A DNA stretch of 64,000 nucleotides from MGBC120314 sp051877855. Its GTDB lineage: Bacteria; Bacillota; Clostridia; Lachnospirales; Lachnospiraceae. The notes beneath the pieces were generated by a model. It was not told the DNA's origin. It ran no database searches and was given only the letters and a program-made list of their open reading frames with translations. The position numbers were made by a program, and so were the translations under genes. Shown here piece by piece: positions 34,862 to 44,601 of this stretch (position 1 is the stretch's first letter; every line of letters begins with the position of its first letter). The stretch lies in contig JBJEJH010000020.1 in NCBI GenBank assembly GCA_051877855.1, positions 82,325 to 146,324 on the forward strand, written 5' to 3'.

Positions 34862-35461
34862 ATGAAACGAATTTTTAAAAGAAATCAAATTGTTATTACT
34901 TTTCTGGCAGTTATGATTGCAGTGGCAGGGTATATTAATTACATAAGTTCTATTGATAAGGAAAGCGCTAAGGCGAATGCGGATGTGGAAAAAGCAGATG
35001 AGTATGTGGACATTTACAGTAATGACAATGATATTGATGAAATCAGTCTGATGGAGCCGGGAACCGCCGTTATGACTTCCACGGATATAGGAACATCCGC
35101 GATGATCTCTGAAGTAAAATTAAATCGTGAACAGCTGCGTGCAGCCAATAAGGAGACATTGTATCAGATCATTGATAATCAGAATCTGGATGAAGCAGCC
35201 AAACAGTCCGCCATCAATGAGATGATCCATATGACGGAAGTATCGGAGAAGGAAATGGCTGCAGAATTGCTGCTTGAAGCAAAGGGCTTCGGTGAATGTA
35301 TTGTTACCATTGTGGACGGAAGTGTGGATGTGGTGGTGAACACTGCTGAATTAGATGATGTTTCCCGTGCCCAGATTGAGGATATTGTAAAGCGTAAAAC
35401 CGATGTGAGTGCGGATCAGATTGTCATCTCACCGATTGCTGCAGTAAAGACTGCGGAATGA
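34862..35461 (+). CDS. spoIIIAH: Stage III sporulation protein AH
   Basis: 199 residues with one N-terminal membrane helix (about 8-28) and a C-terminal ring-building domain (LEAKGFGECIVTIVDGSVDVVVN). SpoIIIAH binds forespore SpoIIQ across the intermembrane space. AGGAGG precedes the ATG. Last gene of the octet; spoIIQ itself is not in the window. Confidence 0.93.
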   Translation: MKRIFKRNQIVITFLAVMIAVAGYINYISSIDKESAKANADVEKADEYVDIYSNDNDIDEISLMEPGTAVMTSTDIGTSAMISEVKLNREQLRAANKETLYQIIDNQNLDEAAKQSAINEMIHMTEVSEKEMAAELLLEAKGFGECIVTIVDGSVDVVVNTAELDDVSRAQIEDIVKRKTDVSADQIVISPIAAVKTAE

Positions 35462-35484
35462 ATGCGGAATGAAAATGTTTTCTT

Positions 35485-35513
35485 TTGACACTCCATGGAT
35501 TGTTTGATATAAT
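35485..35513 (+). promoter_or_regulatory. Consensus promoter of the Asp23-like gene
   Basis: TTGACA (35485-35490) and TATAAT (35508-35513), exact consensus with 17-bp spacing, so this gene is uncoupled from the spoIIIA operon. Confidence 0.87.
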
Positions 35514-35575
35514 GTTTTCAGAGGTATGGTTTGCGTTTTTTTGCATATCATAATATACAGGTTGGAGGTAGTGTC

Positions 35576-35965
35576 ATGGCAAAGGAGAATAAGAGCAAAA
35601 CAAGCTATGTGATTAACGATACAACAGGAATTGGTGATATTAAGGTCTCTGCAGAAGTGGTGATGGCAATTGCCGCTGTTTCGGCACTGGAGGTTAAGGG
35701 TGTTCATGCAATGCAGGGGTCTGCAGCAAATGAGATCGTTACAATGTTAGGGTTTCAGAATCTTTCCCGTGGAGTACGTATTGATATTACGGATCATACG
35801 GTTAAGGTTACATTGGCAGTGATATTGGATTATGGATATAGCATTCCGAAGATTTCCGCACAGGTTCAGGAGAAGGTTAAGTCTTCTATCGAGACGATGA
35901 TGGGTCTTGAGGTTGTCAGTGTCAATGTGAGAATTGCAGGAGTGAATCTCGACAAAGCCAACTAA
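35576..35965 (+). CDS. Asp23/Gls24 family envelope protein (YqhY-like)
   Basis: 129 residues of an Asp23/Gls24 protein: IKVSAEVVMAIAAVSALEVKG at the N-terminal half and VSVNVRIAGV near the end. Start at ATG 35576 with GGAGG upstream. In Bacillus yqhY lies next to nusB in the same cluster, as here; the accBC genes that sit there in Bacillus are absent. Family members are linked to envelope homeostasis and, for YqhY, fatty acid synthesis control. Confidence 0.88.
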   Translation: MAKENKSKTSYVINDTTGIGDIKVSAEVVMAIAAVSALEVKGVHAMQGSAANEIVTMLGFQNLSRGVRIDITDHTVKVTLAVILDYGYSIPKISAQVQEKVKSSIETMMGLEVVSVNVRIAGVNLDKAN

Positions 35966-35977
35966 ATTTGATATAAT
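35949..35977 (+). promoter_or_regulatory. Promoter of nusB inside the end of the upstream gene
   Basis: TCGACA (35949-35954) and TATAAT (35972-35977), 17-bp spacing. The predicted start (about 35984) lies within the left arm of the next terminator, so new transcripts would lack a complete hairpin. Confidence 0.6.
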
Positions 35978-36010
35978 AAAAGATGTCTTTTTCGAAAGGC
36001 ATCTTTTTTT
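35978..36010 (+). terminator. Terminator after the Asp23-like gene
   Basis: AAAAGATG/CATCTTTT arms plus CTTT/AAAG inside, loop TTCG, followed by a T-run. It directly abuts the nusB -10 box. Confidence 0.85.
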
Positions 36011-36038
36011 ACTTATATGGTAAGATATGGAGGATTGT

Positions 36039-36434
36039 ATGACAAGAAGTAAACAGAGGGAACATGCTTTTTTAATGTTGTTCCGCACGGAATTTCATGA
36101 AAGTGATGCGCTTAAGGAACAGGATGAATTATATATCAATGAGCTTTCGGAAATTAAGGATGAGGAAAGAGCATATATAGAGGATAAGGTTCAGAAGACC
36201 CGTGAAAAGATTCGGTCGATTGATGATGCGATTTCCCAAAAGGCTCAGGGCTGGAGTATTGATCGAATCGGTAAAGTGGAATTGACCATTCTTCGTCTGG
36301 CAATTTATGAGATTCAGTATGATGAGTCCATTCCTACGCCGGTGGCTATCAATGAGGCTGTTGAACTTGCTAAGAAATTCGGCGGGGATGATTCTTCCTC
36401 CTTTATCAATGGAGTTTTGAAGAAGTTTGCGTAA
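36039..36434 (+). CDS. nusB: Transcription antitermination factor NusB
   Basis: 131 residues; binds boxA RNA with S10 in rRNA antitermination. Typical features are RSKQREHAFLMLFRTEF, GWSIDRIGKVELTILRLAIYE and the C-terminal AINEAVELAKKFGGDDSSSFING. ATG 36039 follows GGAGG by five bases; an earlier ATG at 36027 lies before that ribosome site. Confidence 0.95.
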   Translation: MTRSKQREHAFLMLFRTEFHESDALKEQDELYINELSEIKDEERAYIEDKVQKTREKIRSIDDAISQKAQGWSIDRIGKVELTILRLAIYEIQYDESIPTPVAINEAVELAKKFGGDDSSSFINGVLKKFA

Positions 36435-36456
36435 ATAAAAGAGTAGGTAATTTGTT

Positions 36457-37686
36457 ATGGGTTCAGTTCATACCGTTACGCAGGTGACAAGATATATCAA
36501 GGGATTGATCACGCAGGATTTTGTGCTGAGAAAGGTTTCTGTAAAAGGTGAGATTTCAAACTGCAAGTATCATTCCTCCGGTCATATTTATTTTACGTTA
36601 AAAGATGAAAATAGCGCAATTTTTGGTGCAATGTTTGCAAATTACCGTTCCACAGGGCTTAAGTTCCAGTTAAAGGATGGAATGAAGGTTGTGGTTACGG
36701 GAAAGATTGATCTCTATGAACGTGACGGAAGATACCAGATTATTGCAGAAAAAATTGAACAGGAAGGTATGGGAGAACTTTATCTTCGTTTCCTGCAGTT
36801 AAAAGAAGAACTGGAGGAAATGGGAATGTTTGCCATGGAGTATAAGAAACCCATTCCAAGATATGCACGCCGTATCGGTGTGGTTACATCTCCGACAGGA
36901 GCTGCGATTCAGGATATTCGTAATGTATCGGCGAGACGTAATCCCTATGTGCAGATCTATCTGTATCCTGCTCTGGTTCAGGGGGATATGGCTGCGTCCA
37001 CCATCGTTTCAGGAATTCAGTGTCTGGATCGCATGAATCTGGATGTGATTCTTGTCTGCCGCGGAGGCGGTTCGATTGAGGATTTGTGGGCATTTAATGA
37101 GGAATCGGTAGCGCGGGCAATTTTTGAGTGTAATACGCCAATTATCTCTGGGGTTGGACACGAGATCGATTTTACGATTGCAGATTTTGTGGCGGATCAT
37201 CGGGCACCAACACCTTCAGCGGCGGCTGAGTTGGCGGTGTTTGATTATGAAGTATGGGAACAGACACTGAAGAATTATGAGATGTCCATTCAGCGGTTGA
37301 TGGATAATAAGATGTCCTTTTGCCGGGAACGATTGACATCCTATATCAATTTGTTCAAGTATTTGAATCCTGTAGAAACCTACCATGAACAGTGCAGGAA
37401 GGTTTTGGATTATGAGAAGCTTCTGAATCAGTCGATGAAGAAAGTGATTGAGAGAAAGCGTCATGAATTGGCTATTCGGTCGGAACGTCTGAACGGAGAA
37501 TCGCCGCTTCGAAGAATTTCTGCGGGATATGCCTATGTTTCGGATGAACATGGGAATACTATAAAGAGTGTAGAACAGATTCATCCGGAGGATGTTGTAA
37601 CGCTTGCAGTGGCGGATGGCCGGGCAAAGGCTAAGATCATCGAGATAGAGAGGGTCAGAGATTATGGCAAAGCAGGAGACAATTGA
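36457..37686 (+). CDS. xseA: Exodeoxyribonuclease VII large subunit
   Basis: 409 residues: N-terminal OB fold (about 1-100, with KGEISNCKYHSSGHIYFTLKD), catalytic domain with VVTSPTGAAIQDI, RGGGSIEDLWAFN and GVGHEIDFTIADF, coiled-coil region and a short C-terminal strand domain. Degrades single-stranded DNA together with XseB. It overlaps xseB by 23 bp. Confidence 0.96.
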   Translation: MGSVHTVTQVTRYIKGLITQDFVLRKVSVKGEISNCKYHSSGHIYFTLKDENSAIFGAMFANYRSTGLKFQLKDGMKVVVTGKIDLYERDGRYQIIAEKIEQEGMGELYLRFLQLKEELEEMGMFAMEYKKPIPRYARRIGVVTSPTGAAIQDIRNVSARRNPYVQIYLYPALVQGDMAASTIVSGIQCLDRMNLDVILVCRGGGSIEDLWAFNEESVARAIFECNTPIISGVGHEIDFTIADFVADHRAPTPSAAAELAVFDYEVWEQTLKNYEMSIQRLMDNKMSFCRERLTSYINLFKYLNPVETYHEQCRKVLDYEKLLNQSMKKVIERKRHELAIRSERLNGESPLRRISAGYAYVSDEHGNTIKSVEQIHPEDVVTLAVADGRAKAKIIEIERVRDYGKAGDN

Positions 37687-37870
37687 AGAGGCATTTGAGA
37701 AAATGGATCAGATTATTGAACAGTTGGGTAAGGGGGATCTATCCTTGGAGGAATCCTTTAAGTTATACAATGATGGAATCAATTTGGTAAAAAAATGTAA
37801 TACACAACTGGACAAGGTTGAAAAGAAAATAATTCAGTTAAACAAAGAGGGACAGGATGATGAAATTTGA
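37664..37870 (+). CDS. xseB: Exodeoxyribonuclease VII small subunit
   Basis: 68-residue helical-hairpin protein (IEEAFEKMDQIIEQL, LSLEESFKLYNDGINLVKKC) that wraps the XseA coiled coil. The gene begins inside xseA and its end overlaps ispA, so the three are translationally coupled. Confidence 0.95.
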   Translation: MAKQETIEEAFEKMDQIIEQLGKGDLSLEESFKLYNDGINLVKKCNTQLDKVEKKIIQLNKEGQDDEI

Positions 37871-38771
37871 TGATAATCTGAAGGAAAAAGTGGAGGCTGT
37901 GGAAGTAATCCTGGACCGTTATCTTCCGGAAGAAAACGATTATCAGAAGGTGATCATGGAAGCGATGGCCTATAGTGTTAAAGCCGGCGGCAAGAGAATT
38001 CGTCCACTTTTGATGCAAACCACATATGAGATGTTCGGGGGTACAGGAAAGCTTGCCCAGCCTTTTATGGCTGCCATGGAGATGCTTCACACCTATTCTC
38101 TGGTTCATGATGATCTTCCGGCAATGGATAATGATGACTATCGTCGGGGAAGACTGACCACACATAAGGTCTATGGCGAAGCTATTGGTGTACTTTGTGG
38201 GGATGCGCTTTTGAATTATGCTTATGAAACAGCAGCTACTGCCTTTGATCAGGCTGATTCCAGGGAAGATTATGTGAAAATATCAGAGGCTCTGCGGGTG
38301 TTTATGGGGAAAGCCGGAATATATGGTATGATCGGCGGACAGACGGTGGATGTTCTGAATGATGGCAAGCCTTTGACACAGGACATGCTGGATTTTATTT
38401 TTCGATTGAAGACCGGAGCTTTGCTGGAGGCCTCTGTGATGATTGGTGCGATTCTGGCAGGAGCTTGTGATGAAGATGTAAAACGTATGGAACAGGTTGG
38501 ACGGGGTGTCGGCATGGCCTTTCAGATCCAGGATGATATTCTGGATGTCATTGGCGATGAGAAAGTCTTAGGTAAGCCGGTTTTAAGTGATGAAAAAAAT
38601 AATAAGACGACCTATGTGACTCTTTACGGGATGGATAAGGCGAAGGCGGATGTGATTTTCTATACGAAGATGGCACTGGATGCTTTGTGTGAGTTAAAGG
38701 ATGCACAGAAGGTGAAGAATACAGAATTTTTTGAGCAGGTTGTACAAATGTTAGTCAACCGGGAGAAATAG
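37857..38771 (+). CDS. ispA: Polyprenyl (geranyl/farnesyl) diphosphate synthase
   Basis: 304 residues; condenses IPP with DMAPP/GPP to give FPP. First aspartate-rich motif LVHDDLPAMDNDDYRRG and second motif FQIQDDILDV are intact; KAGGKRIRPLL is the IPP site. Start is ATG 37857 or 37860 (tandem ATGs after AGAGGGACAGG). Followed directly by dxs, giving an isoprenoid pair. Confidence 0.95.
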   Translation: MMKFDDNLKEKVEAVEVILDRYLPEENDYQKVIMEAMAYSVKAGGKRIRPLLMQTTYEMFGGTGKLAQPFMAAMEMLHTYSLVHDDLPAMDNDDYRRGRLTTHKVYGEAIGVLCGDALLNYAYETAATAFDQADSREDYVKISEALRVFMGKAGIYGMIGGQTVDVLNDGKPLTQDMLDFIFRLKTGALLEASVMIGAILAGACDEDVKRMEQVGRGVGMAFQIQDDILDVIGDEKVLGKPVLSDEKNNKTTYVTLYGMDKAKADVIFYTKMALDALCELKDAQKVKNTEFFEQVVQMLVNREK

Positions 38772-38778
38772 GAGTGTC

Positions 38779-40650
38779 ATGATTTTAGATTTGATTAATC
38801 AGCCGGGGGATATTAAAAAAATCAGCCCGGAACAGTATGACGATTTAGCGGAAGAAATCCGACAATTTTTAATTGAAAAAGTCAGTAAGACCGGGGGGCA
38901 TCTTGCCTCGAATCTGGGAGTTGTGGAACTTACCATGGCGCTTCATTTATCCTTTGATCTTACAAAGGACCGTATTATCTGGGATGTAGGACATCAGTCT
39001 TACACCCATAAGATTCTGACGGGAAGAAAGACCGGTTTTGATGAGTTGCGCAAATTTGGCGGTATGAGTGGATTCCCGAAGCGCCGGGAGAGTGATGCGG
39101 ATGCCTTTGATACGGGACATAGTTCCACCTCAATCTCGGCAGGACTCGGGTTTGTACAGGCCCGGGATTTGAATCATGAGGACTACAGTGTTGTATCCAT
39201 TATCGGAGATGGTGCCTTGACGGGAGGAATGGCTCTTGAGGCATTGAATAATGCATCGGGGCTTAAGTCCAATTTTATTATTGTATTGAACGACAATAAT
39301 ATGTCTATTTCTCCCAATGTTGGAGGGATCTCCAATATGTTGAATGAAATCCGCACGGATGAGAAATATAACGACATTAAGGAAAATGTGAAGGAACATC
39401 TGGCACAGATTCCGGGGGTTGGAGACCGGATGGTGGCTCGGATTAAGAAGACCAAGAGTCATATTAAGCAGTTCTTTATTCCGGGAATGAATTATGAGGA
39501 TATGGGAATTACTTATATTGGTCCCATTGATGGTCATAATGTGAAAAAGATGCTGAAGGCATTTGCCATTGCCAAGAAGGTCAAGCATGGTGTTTTGATT
39601 CATGTACAGACGAAGAAGGGGAAAGGTTACAAGTACGCGGAAAAGAACCCGGGTAACTATCACGGTGTGAATCCTTTTGATATTAAAACGGGAAAGTCTG
39701 TTAATAAAACTAAAAGTCAGTCCTTTACACAGTTCTTCTCCAAGAAACTCATGGAACTTGCCAAGGAAGATTCAAAGATTACGGCAATTACCGCAGCGAT
39801 GCCGGATGGCACCGGATTATCGACCTTTGCCAAGGCTTTTCCGGATCGTTTCTTTGATGTTGGTATCGCGGAGGAGCATGCAGTAACCTTTGCTGCGGGA
39901 CTTGCGGCAGGTGGCTGCAAGCCGGTGGTGGCGGTTTATTCTTCCTTCTTACAGAGAGCTTATGATCAGATCCTCCATGATGTCTGTATTCAGAATCTTC
40001 CGGTGGTATTTGCGGTGGATCGTGCCGGACTTGTGGGAAGTGACGGTGAGACCCATCAGGGAATTTTTGATCTGTCTTATCTAACGAATATACCGAATAT
40101 GACGGTGATGGCGCCAAAGAATGGCAATGAGCTTGGCATGATGCTGGAATATGCATTTTCACTGGGAACGCCGGTGGCAATCCGTTATCCAAGGGGCAGT
40201 GGTGAATTGTGTCCGGGAGAGTGTGATGCACCGATTGTTTATGGAAAGAGTGAAGTGCTTCGGCCCAAATCCGGCATTGCCCTTGTTGCTGTGGGCAATA
40301 TGGTACAGAGCGCCCTGCAGATTAGTGATATTCTGGCCAAGGAAGGTATAGGGGTTTCCGTAGTTAATGCAAGGTTTGTTAAGCCTGTGGATACAGAGAT
40401 GATTGACCGACTGGTAAAGGATCATCATACCATTATCACTTTGGAAGAAAATGTGCGTTCCGGAGGCTATGGGGATGCGGTTCTTCGCTATATAAATGAT
40501 GCGAACTTGTCCTGCAGGATACATAACGTGGCACTGCCGGATGCCTATGTAGAACATGGCAGTGTGGAGATTCTTCGCAGGGAGACTATGATTGATGTGG
40601 ATACAGTTATGGATTGGATTCGTGAGTTAGTTCAGTCAGAAAGGAAATAG
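38779..40650 (+). CDS. dxs: 1-deoxy-D-xylulose-5-phosphate synthase
   Basis: 623-residue thiamine-diphosphate enzyme opening the MEP isoprenoid route (pyruvate plus G3P to DXP). Motifs: GGHLASNLGVVELT, the ThDP motif GDGALTGGMALEALNN, catalytic GIAEEHAVTFAAG, and DRAGLVGSDGETHQG. Full length. Eight bases after ispA. Confidence 0.97.
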   Translation: MILDLINQPGDIKKISPEQYDDLAEEIRQFLIEKVSKTGGHLASNLGVVELTMALHLSFDLTKDRIIWDVGHQSYTHKILTGRKTGFDELRKFGGMSGFPKRRESDADAFDTGHSSTSISAGLGFVQARDLNHEDYSVVSIIGDGALTGGMALEALNNASGLKSNFIIVLNDNNMSISPNVGGISNMLNEIRTDEKYNDIKENVKEHLAQIPGVGDRMVARIKKTKSHIKQFFIPGMNYEDMGITYIGPIDGHNVKKMLKAFAIAKKVKHGVLIHVQTKKGKGYKYAEKNPGNYHGVNPFDIKTGKSVNKTKSQSFTQFFSKKLMELAKEDSKITAITAAMPDGTGLSTFAKAFPDRFFDVGIAEEHAVTFAAGLAAGGCKPVVAVYSSFLQRAYDQILHDVCIQNLPVVFAVDRAGLVGSDGETHQGIFDLSYLTNIPNMTVMAPKNGNELGMMLEYAFSLGTPVAIRYPRGSGELCPGECDAPIVYGKSEVLRPKSGIALVAVGNMVQSALQISDILAKEGIGVSVVNARFVKPVDTEMIDRLVKDHHTIITLEENVRSGGYGDAVLRYINDANLSCRIHNVALPDAYVEHGSVEILRRETMIDVDTVMDWIRELVQSERK

Positions 40651-40655
40651 ATTAC

Positions 40656-41465
40656 ATGAGCACAAAGGAACGATTGGATGTTCTGTTGGTTCAACAGGGT
40701 TTAGCGGCCTCCAGAGAGAAGGCGAAGGCTATCATTATGTCCGGCAATGTATATGTTAATGGACAGAAAGAGGATAAGGCCGGGACTACCTTTGATGAGA
40801 AAGCAGTTATTGAAGTACGTGGTGCCATGCTTAAATATGTGAGCCGTGGAGGCCTTAAGCTTGAAAAAGCTATGGAGAATTTTGATATCACCCTGGATGG
40901 TAAGGTCTGTATGGACGTGGGTGCATCCACCGGTGGATTTACGGATTGTATGTTGCAGAATGGTGCGGTGAAGGTTTATTCCGTGGATGTAGGACATGGT
41001 CAGTTAGACTGGAAACTGCGTCAGGATGACCGTGTTGTCTGTATGGAGAAGACGAATATCCGCTATGTGACACCGGAGGATATTAAAGAGCCGGTAGAAT
41101 TTGCAAGTATTGACGTATCTTTTATTTCTCTGCTTAAGGTGTTACTGCCGGTGAAGAATCTGCTGACACCGGATGGACAAATCGGCTGTCTTATCAAACC
41201 ACAGTTTGAGGCCGGAAGAGAACAGGTAGGCAAGAAGGGTGTAGTTCGTGACAAAAAGGTACATGAAGAGGTAATTCTAAGAGTCAGTGAATACGCTGTT
41301 TCCATTGGATTTGAACTTCTGAATCTGGAGTTTTCACCCATCAAGGGACCGGAAGGGAATATCGAGTATTTGTTACATTTGCAGAATCATATGGATGAGA
41401 AAACCTACGATAATATGCCATTTAATATTCATGAAATTGTTGAAAAAGCGCATGAAGTATTGTAA
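40656..41465 (+). CDS. tlyA: TlyA family 2'-O-rRNA methyltransferase
   Basis: 269 residues: N-terminal S4 RNA-binding domain (LDVLLVQQGLAASREKAKAII) and FtsJ-like SAM methyltransferase domain (MDVGASTGGFTDCML; IKPQFEAG). The Bacillus orthologue yqxC occupies the same place after dxs. Predicted rRNA 2'-O-methylation; hemolysin naming is historical. Four bases separate it from dxs. Confidence 0.92.
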   Translation: MSTKERLDVLLVQQGLAASREKAKAIIMSGNVYVNGQKEDKAGTTFDEKAVIEVRGAMLKYVSRGGLKLEKAMENFDITLDGKVCMDVGASTGGFTDCMLQNGAVKVYSVDVGHGQLDWKLRQDDRVVCMEKTNIRYVTPEDIKEPVEFASIDVSFISLLKVLLPVKNLLTPDGQIGCLIKPQFEAGREQVGKKGVVRDKKVHEEVILRVSEYAVSIGFELLNLEFSPIKGPEGNIEYLLHLQNHMDEKTYDNMPFNIHEIVEKAHEVL

Positions 41466-41535
41466 TATAATTAATAGTATTATGTGTGAAAAGGGTATTT
41501 TCATTTGATAAGATTGAATTACAAGAGGGAATAAG

Positions 41536-42396
41536 ATGCAGAAATTTTATGTTGTCACCAATAAGGTAAAGGATCCGGATTTCTCATTTACTTATGAGAT
41601 TGTTAATTATCTGAAAGGAATGGGAATGGAGTGTCTTTGCCAGGATATCAATGAAGATCTGAAGTACACCCGATATCGTTATACGAATGCAGATAAGATT
41701 CCGGACGATGTGGATTGTATTATTGTCCTGGGTGGGGATGGAACCCTGATTCAGGCGTCCAGAGATTTGAACCGAAAGAATATTCCGATGCTGGGGGTTA
41801 ATATCGGAACCCTGGGTTTTCTCACCGATGTGGATAAAGATAATATTTATTCGGCTTTGTCATCGATTATCAAGAATGATTATGAAATCGACAGCCGCAT
41901 GATGTTGCACGGAACGGTTTACCGCAATGGTGAGATGATTTACAATAATACGGCATTGAATGATATTGTGATTAATCGTTGTGGTACTTTGAAGGTTATT
42001 GATTTTGATATCTATGTCAATGGGGAATTCTTAAATGCCTATTCTGCAGATGGTGTCATTATTGCAACGGCGACAGGATCTACCGCTTATAGTTTATCCG
42101 CAGGCGGTCCGATTGTTCAGCCGAATGCGGAGATTATGATGATTACACCGATTTGTCCTCATACATTGAATAAGAGAAGTATTATTCTCAGTGACGATGA
42201 TACCATTGAAATTGTGATGAGTGATAATAAGGGACTCAAGGAGGAACGTGTGGCTTCCTTTGATGGTGAGTTATTCTGCAAGATGGTTACGGGTGACCGG
42301 ATCGTGATTCGGCGTGCGGAGACGAAGGCGGACTTTATCAAGACGAATAAACTCAGCTTCCTTCAGTTAATTGGTAAAAAGATGAACAATAACTAG
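41536..42396 (+). CDS. nadK: NAD kinase
   Basis: 286 residues; phosphorylates NAD to NADP. GGDGTLIQASR is the catalytic GGDGT motif, followed by NIGTLGFLTD and the TGSTAYSLSAGGPI motif. AGAGGGAA precedes the ATG. In many Clostridia nadK lies here between tlyA and argR. Confidence 0.95.
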   Translation: MQKFYVVTNKVKDPDFSFTYEIVNYLKGMGMECLCQDINEDLKYTRYRYTNADKIPDDVDCIIVLGGDGTLIQASRDLNRKNIPMLGVNIGTLGFLTDVDKDNIYSALSSIIKNDYEIDSRMMLHGTVYRNGEMIYNNTALNDIVINRCGTLKVIDFDIYVNGEFLNAYSADGVIIATATGSTAYSLSAGGPIVQPNAEIMMITPICPHTLNKRSIILSDDDTIEIVMSDNKGLKEERVASFDGELFCKMVTGDRIVIRRAETKADFIKTNKLSFLQLIGKKMNNN

Positions 42397-42406
42397 CAGG
42401 TGAATT

Positions 42407-42862
42407 ATGAAGAAAAATTCCAGGCATTCTGCCATTATTGATGTGGTGGGCAGATACAATATTGAAACCCAGGAAGAATTGGTTGTCCGACTGAATGAAT
42501 TAGGTTTTGAGGTGACCCAGTCCACCGTTTCCAGAGATATCCGTGATCTTAATTTAACGAAGGTTGCAAGAAATGGTGAAAGACAGCATTATGTGTATCC
42601 TACGGCGGTGGCTGAGGTGCATAATGATAAGTATAATCGTGTGTTAAAAGATGGTTTTGTCAGTATGGATACGGTGCCGGGACTGCTGGTGATCCGAACG
42701 GTTTCGGGAATGGCCATGGCGGTGGCTGCTGCCATTGATGCCATGAAATTAACCGGGATTATCGGCTCCATTGCGGGAGATGATACGATTATGTGTGCGG
42801 TTAAGACGAATGAGGATGCCAAGCATGCCATGAATGTTATTAACCAGATTGTTCGAAGATAA
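42407..42862 (+). CDS. argR: Arginine repressor ArgR/AhrC
   Basis: 151 residues: N-terminal winged helix (RHSAIIDVVGRYNIETQEELV, TQSTVSRDIRDL) and a C-terminal hexamerisation/arginine-binding domain (GTVPGLLVIR-like DTVPGLLVI, GSIAGDDTI). Arginine genes it would control are not in the window. Starts ten bases after nadK. Confidence 0.95.
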   Translation: MKKNSRHSAIIDVVGRYNIETQEELVVRLNELGFEVTQSTVSRDIRDLNLTKVARNGERQHYVYPTAVAEVHNDKYNRVLKDGFVSMDTVPGLLVIRTVSGMAMAVAAAIDAMKLTGIIGSIAGDDTIMCAVKTNEDAKHAMNVINQIVRR

Positions 42863-42898
42863 TTGGAGAGTATCTTTCTATATGCGGAAGGTGTCAAA

Positions 42899-44590
42899 AT
42901 GTTAATCAATTTACATGTAAAAAATCTTGCTTTGATTGAAGAAGCAGATATTAATCTGGAGTCAGGACTGAATATTCTGACGGGAGAAACGGGAGCCGGC
43001 AAATCAATTTTGATCGGCTCTATTAATGTTGCATTGGGAGGAAAAGTCAATGGTGACTTTATCCGTAAGGGTGCAGAATACGGTTTGGTGGAATTAACCT
43101 TTAAAGTGCATTCAGAGCAGAAGATTCAGGCATTGAAGGAACTGGATGTCATGGAGTTGGAGGATGGAATTGTCCTTATTTCCAGGAAAATTATGCCGAA
43201 CCGTTCTGTGATTAAGGTTAACGGTGAGACAAGAACTTTAGGAGAAGTTAAGGAAATCGCCTCTCTTTTGATTGATATTCATGGTCAGCATGAGCATCAG
43301 TCTTTGTTACATAAGGAAAGTTATCTGAAATTTATAGACCGTTACTGTGGTGAGGAGGCTAATGTCCTTTTGGAACAGTTAAAGGAAAAGTATCATGCCT
43401 ACTCGGTCTGTGAAAAAGAACTGCTGGATTATAATATGGATCCGGAACAGCTTCATCGTGAGGTGGCTTATCTGGAGTATGAGATCAACGAAATTGAGGA
43501 GGCAAAGCTTCAGGCCGGTGAGGATGAGGAACTGGAGGCGACATTTCGCCGTTTTCACAATTCACGCCGCATTATGGAGGATATCCAGGATGCATATGAA
43601 GCCTTAAGTGAAGGCGAACATAATATATCTTCGCTGATTGGAAGAATCTATAAAGACGTATCCCGTGGGATGGAATTTGATGAGGGATTAAAAACGGTTC
43701 TGGAACAGGTGGGGGACCTTGAGGACCTGATTAATGGTTTGTCCGCGGATATAAAGAATTATATTTCCGATATGGAATATGATGAAGAAGAGTATGCAAG
43801 GGTGGAGGAACGATTGAGCTTTATCAATCAATTAAAGCAAAAGTATGGAAATACCCTTGAAAATATCCTTATTTATCAGGAAAATCAGCAGGCAAAACTT
43901 GAAAAATATCAACGATACGAAGAAAATAGAGAGCTTGCAATAAAAAATCGTGATGAGGCGAAGACACAGGTGCTTGAATTATGTCAGGCACTTTCCGATG
44001 TCCGCAGGAAGTATGCAAAGAAACTATCAGCAGATATCGTTAAAGCCTTAACGGAATTGAATTTCCTGGATGTACGCTTTGAAATACAGGTAAATCAGCA
44101 GGATGATTTTAATGAAAAGGGTTTTGATGGAATTGAATTTATCATCAGTACTAATCCGGGGGAGGATCTTAGACCGCTTTCCAGAGTTGCATCCGGTGGT
44201 GAGCTTTCCCGTATTATGCTGGCGATCAAGACGGTTCTTGCAGATAAGGATGATATAGAGTCGTTGATTTTTGACGAAATTGATACCGGTATCAGCGGAC
44301 GGACCGCACAGATGGTATCCGTCAAGTTAAATGAGATTGCTGCGACCCATCAGGTTATCTGTATCACCCATCTGCCACAGATCGCATCCATGGCAGATGA
44401 GCATTTTATGATTGAAAAAAAGGTAATTGATGGAAGCACTATTACGGATATTCATCTGCTGTCCCATGAGGAGAGTGTTCTGGAACTTGCACGTCTTCTC
44501 GGAGGTGTCACCATTACGGAAAATGTAATAAATAACGCCAAAGAAATGAAAGATTTGGCACTACGAACAAAAACTTCTAAAATGATATAG
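42899..44590 (+). CDS. recN: DNA repair protein RecN
   Basis: 563-residue SMC-like ATPase for double-strand break repair. Walker A GETGAGKSILIGS, central coiled coils (about 150-350), signature SGGELSRIMLAIK and Walker B SLIFDEIDTGISG are visible. ATG 42899 follows GGAAGGTG and gives the canonical N-terminus MLINLHVKNLALIE; an in-frame TTG 36 bases upstream is less likely. Confidence 0.96.
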   Translation: MLINLHVKNLALIEEADINLESGLNILTGETGAGKSILIGSINVALGGKVNGDFIRKGAEYGLVELTFKVHSEQKIQALKELDVMELEDGIVLISRKIMPNRSVIKVNGETRTLGEVKEIASLLIDIHGQHEHQSLLHKESYLKFIDRYCGEEANVLLEQLKEKYHAYSVCEKELLDYNMDPEQLHREVAYLEYEINEIEEAKLQAGEDEELEATFRRFHNSRRIMEDIQDAYEALSEGEHNISSLIGRIYKDVSRGMEFDEGLKTVLEQVGDLEDLINGLSADIKNYISDMEYDEEEYARVEERLSFINQLKQKYGNTLENILIYQENQQAKLEKYQRYEENRELAIKNRDEAKTQVLELCQALSDVRRKYAKKLSADIVKALTELNFLDVRFEIQVNQQDDFNEKGFDGIEFIISTNPGEDLRPLSRVASGGELSRIMLAIKTVLADKDDIESLIFDEIDTGISGRTAQMVSVKLNEIAATHQVICITHLPQIASMADEHFMIEKKVIDGSTITDIHLLSHEESVLELARLLGGVTITENVINNAKEMKDLALRTKTSKMI

Positions 44591-44601
44591 TTCATTCAAG
44601 T

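Noticed and set aside
41466..41535. Gap between tlyA and nadK checked for an RNA element
   Set aside because: Only A+T-rich sequence with no stable stem or promoter was seen.
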